From the NCBI GenBank assembly GCA_964019055.1, contig OZ025222.1, positions 10,209,043-10,273,042 on the forward strand: DNA of 64,000 bases, given 5' to 3'. The stretch is from Anthopleura xanthogrammica. Lineage: Eukaryota; Cnidaria; Anthozoa; Actiniaria; Actiniidae. Of the stretch, positions 62,701-64,000 are shown one piece after another. The position numbers and the translations under genes are program-made. The first letter of the stretch is position 1, and each line of letters starts with the position of its first letter. Under the pieces are notes generated by a model that did not search any database, had not been told where the DNA came from, and saw nothing but the letters and a program-made list of their open reading frames with translations.

Positions 62701-64000
62701 ACCCTGAAACAACCTCTGGGCTGATGGCAAACTCACAGATAGAACCCTGAAACAACCTCTGGGCTGATGGCAAACTCACAGATAGAACCCTGAAACAACC
62801 TCTGCGCTGATGGCAAACTCACAGATAGAACCCTGAAACAACCTCTGCGCTGATCATAATTGGGGCAAGCTTATTAATACTTCAAGTTGAAATTTAGCTT
62901 GTTAGGTTATGTGGAGGGAGGAAAACCAAACAACCTAGAGAAAAACTCTTGAATGAAGTGAGAGACCTAACAAACTCTACTCACATGTGATGCTGAGTCC
63001 GGGAATCAAACGCAAGACCCCAGAGGTGAGAGGCGAGTATGCTACTTGATTCCTACTGACGATATTCAGGCTTAAGGATAATACTTACCCAGTACTGCAG
63101 GTTTAGGGATGAGTGGTTTTATCTCTGGCAGGGGATTCAACACATGCAGGAGTTTCTTTTCAGCCTGAAGCCGTTCTTGTATCAGTGCCGCAGCGTCATG
63201 TTTAGAGTTGCTTACCACAGGTTTTTGTAGAGATCCCTTTATAATATTACCATCTGAATTGATTTGACGCTGCTTCCATGGGGCTTCCCACTTCTATATG
63301 AGAATGAATGAGAAATGGGAACAATCAAGAATGAAAAATGGGAGTAAAAGAAATGGGAATAAAACAGTGAGAAAAATTGGGAAAGAATGAATAATACAGC
63401 TAATAGACAGACAGACACTAACCAGTTTATTCCTGACGGGAGACATGACTGACACAGCTCCGTTATTAACCATATTACTTGTGATGATGTTAGTACTATC
63501 GGCACCAAAGGTGACCACATTTGTACCAACATGATTGAAGTTGGTTTTGGTAACTAAAAGATAAAGATAATAATAATAATAATAATAAATAATAATTTAA
63601 TAATTGGTTGAATTTAGTGTGATCAAGACTTACTTAGTCCTGCAGTGGTTCTTTTTCTTATGGTACTTGCTTGTATGATGGATACTGTGCTTTCATCAAG
63701 AATGTGGTTTGTTATTGGAGAGTTTGTCCACCCCATGCCGACAGTACTGTCAGGAATAGAACAGCTATTGTTTGTTTCTGAAAGAAAGAAAATCCTTTTA
63801 TATCATGTTGATGTTTCTTATCACTCAGTATTCAAATTTCATCAATATCCTGAAACAACCTTTAGGCTCATCTAAGTCAGGGCACAGTTAACAAAATCAA
63901 GACTAACCCTGAGTGACAGGAAATTCAAAACTAAGAGTAATGAGTAAAATAATGTCTGCTATAAAGAGATAAACATACTTGTCAAGTTCACACTCTTTGG
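50780..64000 (-). CDS. SETDB1: SETDB1-like histone H3K9 methyltransferase, 3' part of gene (21 exons)
   Basis: Methylates histone H3 Lys9 for heterochromatin and transposon silencing. Exons, 5' to 3': 63979-64000 (partial), 63634-63777, 63423-63553, 63089-63293, 62421-62526, 61962-62031, 61567-61594, 61228-61316, 60747-60797, 60282-60413, 59762-59880, 58734-58920, 57703-57875, 56979-57081, 56649-56680, 55273-55359, 54857-54969, 52576-54318, 51876-52012, 51329-51417, 50780-50897. All are GT-AG with matching phases, 3879 nt and 1292 residues, with stop TGA at 50780. Domains: MBD ([25 protein letters not shown]), pre-SET ([19 protein letters not shown]), SET first part ([34 protein letters not shown]), a long insertion, SET second part ([37 protein letters not shown]) and post-SET ([13 protein letters not shown]). 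The insertion is roughly 730 residues against about 350 in human. The Tudor domains lie beyond the window. Confidence 0.93.
50915..51315 (+). mobile_element. MITE family A copy with tandem modules in the last SETDB1 intron
   Basis: About four tandem ~100-bp modules (CACATGAATATGGATACAAC ... TGTGTCATTCCCTAGAGTAT). The right end (GGGAAGACATTCCACCCAAG) abuts the donor site of the exon at 51329-51417 within about 15 bp. Confidence 0.85.
51470..51815 (+). mobile_element. tRNA-derived SINE with about three 57-bp tail units, SETDB1 intron
   Basis: The head GGTGTAGTGGTAATACACTC (A-box-like) and GGCTCAATTCCC (B-box-like) lead into the body GTTTGGTCTCTCCCTTGATT and TTCTCCAAGTTCTCC. The tail follows directly: ATTTCAATTCGATCTGTGA then tandem GATCAGCCCAGAGGTTGTTT units with the 57-bp period of the 1-1250 array. 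Confidence 0.85.
52160..52462 (+). mobile_element. MITE family A copy with terminal inverted repeats, SETDB1 intron
   Basis: The left end GACCTCTTTACCCTGGGG, AATGTTTCTCATTTCAGACC and right end GGTCTGGAATGGGAAACATT, CCAAAGTAAAGAGGT are inverted repeats. Two tandem modules lie between. This copy defines the family ends best. Confidence 0.85.
53398..53930 (-). repeat. 66-bp coding tandem repeat in SETDB1 insertion, eight copies
   Basis: Eight 22-residue units in the large exon, each with [13 protein letters not shown] and HKEGTST, differing mainly at K/E, R/C and S/R positions. Every unit keeps the reading frame. The segment is acidic and probably disordered, inside the insertion that splits the SET domain. 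Confidence 0.95.
54400..54852 (+). repeat. (CTGT)n microsatellite with longer units, SETDB1 intron
   Basis: CTGT tetranucleotides with embedded higher-order units containing CATACATG and GCGTGCAGACTTG. Frames with Cys/Leu/Ser or Asp/Arg/Gln/Thr repeats are artefacts. Confidence 0.93.
55028..55150 (+). mobile_element. truncated tRNA-derived SINE, SETDB1 intron
   Basis: GTGGTGAGAGTGCTTGCCTC (A-box-like) and CTGGTTCGACTCCCAG (close to a tRNA T-arm), then a shortened body with AGCTTCGAGAGTTTTACTCC. Confidence 0.7.
55330..56605 (-). repeat. minisatellite copying a 3' splice site of SETDB1, ~19 units with poly-G
   Basis: Units of roughly 60-95 bp. On the minus strand: TGTACAGTGTTTATATTAA, ACACAAGCCCATCAATAG, ATGGTGATGG and a run of about 7-17 G. 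The segment ACACAAGCCCATCAACAAAT is the start of the exon 55273-55359. Three long units (at 55.36, 56.10 and 56.57 kb) also keep the upstream acceptor TTTGTTCATTAG. The short units have lost it. Confidence 0.92.
57090..57415 (+). repeat. (CAT/ATC)n microsatellite, SETDB1 intron
   Basis: Imperfect CAT and ATC trinucleotides between the exon at 56979-57081 and the minisatellite at 57415. Confidence 0.9.
57415..57770 (-). repeat. 70-bp minisatellite copying a 5' splice site of SETDB1, five units
   Basis: Exact 70-bp period, with units anchored at 57421, 57491, 57561, 57631 and 57701. Each holds, on the minus strand, the exon end ACCTTAGATGATGGGTCTAG / GTGCAGTGATAATGG and its donor GTAAGGATGG. 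The unit at 57701 is the real end of exon 57703-57875. The four others lie downstream in the intron. Confidence 0.93.
58025..58412 (+). repeat. 33-bp tandem repeat, about 11 copies, SETDB1 intron
   Basis: Unit TATAGTTATGGTTATCATRA + GATACAGTACGGC with one A/G variant site. The period is divisible by three, so it gives false open frames on both strands. Confidence 0.95.
58550..58720 (+). repeat. (GGAT)n microsatellite beside the SETDB1 SET exon
   Basis: GGAT tetranucleotides with GGGAT interruptions. It ends about 10 bp from the donor of exon 58734-58920. Confidence 0.93.
58975..59180 (+). mobile_element. tRNA-derived SINE with one partial tail unit, SETDB1 intron
   Basis: GGGTAGTGTACTACACTCTC, CTCTAGTCTAGGGTCTAAGG, then TTTCTCCCTTGATTCAATTG. 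Ends TTTGATCTGTGAGTTAGCCA + TGCCCTGACTAAG, a single partial copy of the 57-bp tail unit. Confidence 0.8.
59181..59761. other. SETDB1 intron; short duplicated segment
   Basis: 59674-59711 and 59723-59766 share TATTGACTTGGTGATGGATA and GGGGACAGACCTACCCT. This is a two-copy duplication whose second copy contains the donor site (plus-strand ACCTACCC = minus GGGTAGGT) of exon 59762-59880, a fourth, smaller case of splice-junction duplication. Confidence 0.75.
61500..61545 (+). repeat. (TATG)n/(TACG)n microsatellite
   Basis: Short tetranucleotide run in the SETDB1 intron next to the 28-nt microexon. Confidence 0.9.
61645..61985 (-). repeat. 83-bp minisatellite copying a 5' splice site of SETDB1, four units
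   Basis: Period 83 bp (ACCAGTC anchors at 61711, 61794, 61877, 61960). On the minus strand each unit carries GTGCACCCTGCAATAAAAG + ACTG and the donor GTAAGATATC. The unit at 61960 is the true end of MBD exon 61962-62031. In the other three the copied exon end is preceded by AATTACAG, an acceptor-like sequence. Confidence 0.93.
62185..62352 (-). mobile_element. MITE family A copy, SETDB1 intron
   Basis: TTTCCCATTTCAGACCACAT, CATATTCATGTGTCTTCTCA and GGGAATGACATGTGGTCTTG, in the reverse sense to the 52.2-kb copy. Confidence 0.75.
62585..63050 (-). mobile_element. reverse-oriented SINE with about six tail units, SETDB1 intron
   Basis: Read on the minus strand: head GTAGCATACTCGCCTCTCAC, TTGCGTTTGATTCCCGG, body GTTAGGTCTCTCACTTCATT, then tail units GGTTGTTTCAGGGTTCTATC at 62585-62860. 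Most tail units here are 43 bp because they lack about 14 bp present in one full-length 57-bp unit (62640-62700). Confidence 0.85.
63846..63892 (-). repeat. isolated SINE-tail unit
   Basis: CTGAAACAACCTTTAGGCTC and ATCTAAGTCAGGGCACAG match the 57-bp tail unit in reverse orientation, without a nearby SINE head in the window. Confidence 0.75.

Overview
The window is animal nuclear DNA, AT-rich by eye and very repeat-dense. It has short coding exons separated by long introns, many small inverted-repeat elements, tRNA-derived SINEs and a LINE fragment. I infer an invertebrate, most likely an early-branching metazoan such as a cnidarian or sponge. The gene content supports this: phosphatidylserine synthase 2, a bifurcated-SET SETDB1 with an MBD, and a HEPN-NACHT-LRR receptor of the type common in cnidarians, sponges and molluscs. 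No single sequence fixes the phylum.

Layout. 1-3.6 kb is a SINE-tail satellite plus inverted repeats. 3.6-23.4 kb holds five apparently intronless genes for predicted single-pass membrane proteins. Three share one cysteine framework in the ectodomain, a fourth shares part of it, and a fifth lacks an ectodomain but has WW-binding PY motifs. Between them lie very large simple repeats, including about 141 copies of a CAACAG hexanucleotide. 23.4-31.1 kb has no gene I can recognise. It contains a TTAA-flanked element inserted into an older MITE, several foldback elements, and clusters of E-box, YY1-like and X-box-like motifs.

31.4-39.8 kb is a complete 12-exon phosphatidylserine synthase 2 gene on the minus strand, with every splice phase consistent. 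42.5-46.9 kb is a two-coding-exon NLR gene, minus strand, with a 600-bp near-perfect palindrome in its intron. 47.3-49.5 kb has LINE and MITE debris. 50.8 kb to the end is SETDB1, minus strand: 21 exons reconstructed, with the N-terminal Tudor region outside the window.

The genes do not form an operon or one pathway. The most distinctive points are the local family of cysteine-rich membrane proteins with PPxY and/or PDZ-ligand tails; three minisatellites in SETDB1 that each copy an exon-intron boundary; and a SINE whose 57-bp 3' tail appears once, about three times, about six times and about 21 times at different sites. Exon coordinates for PTDSS2, NLR and SETDB1 were worked out by reading splice sites and phases by hand. 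Identities rest on remembered family sequence and were not checked by search.
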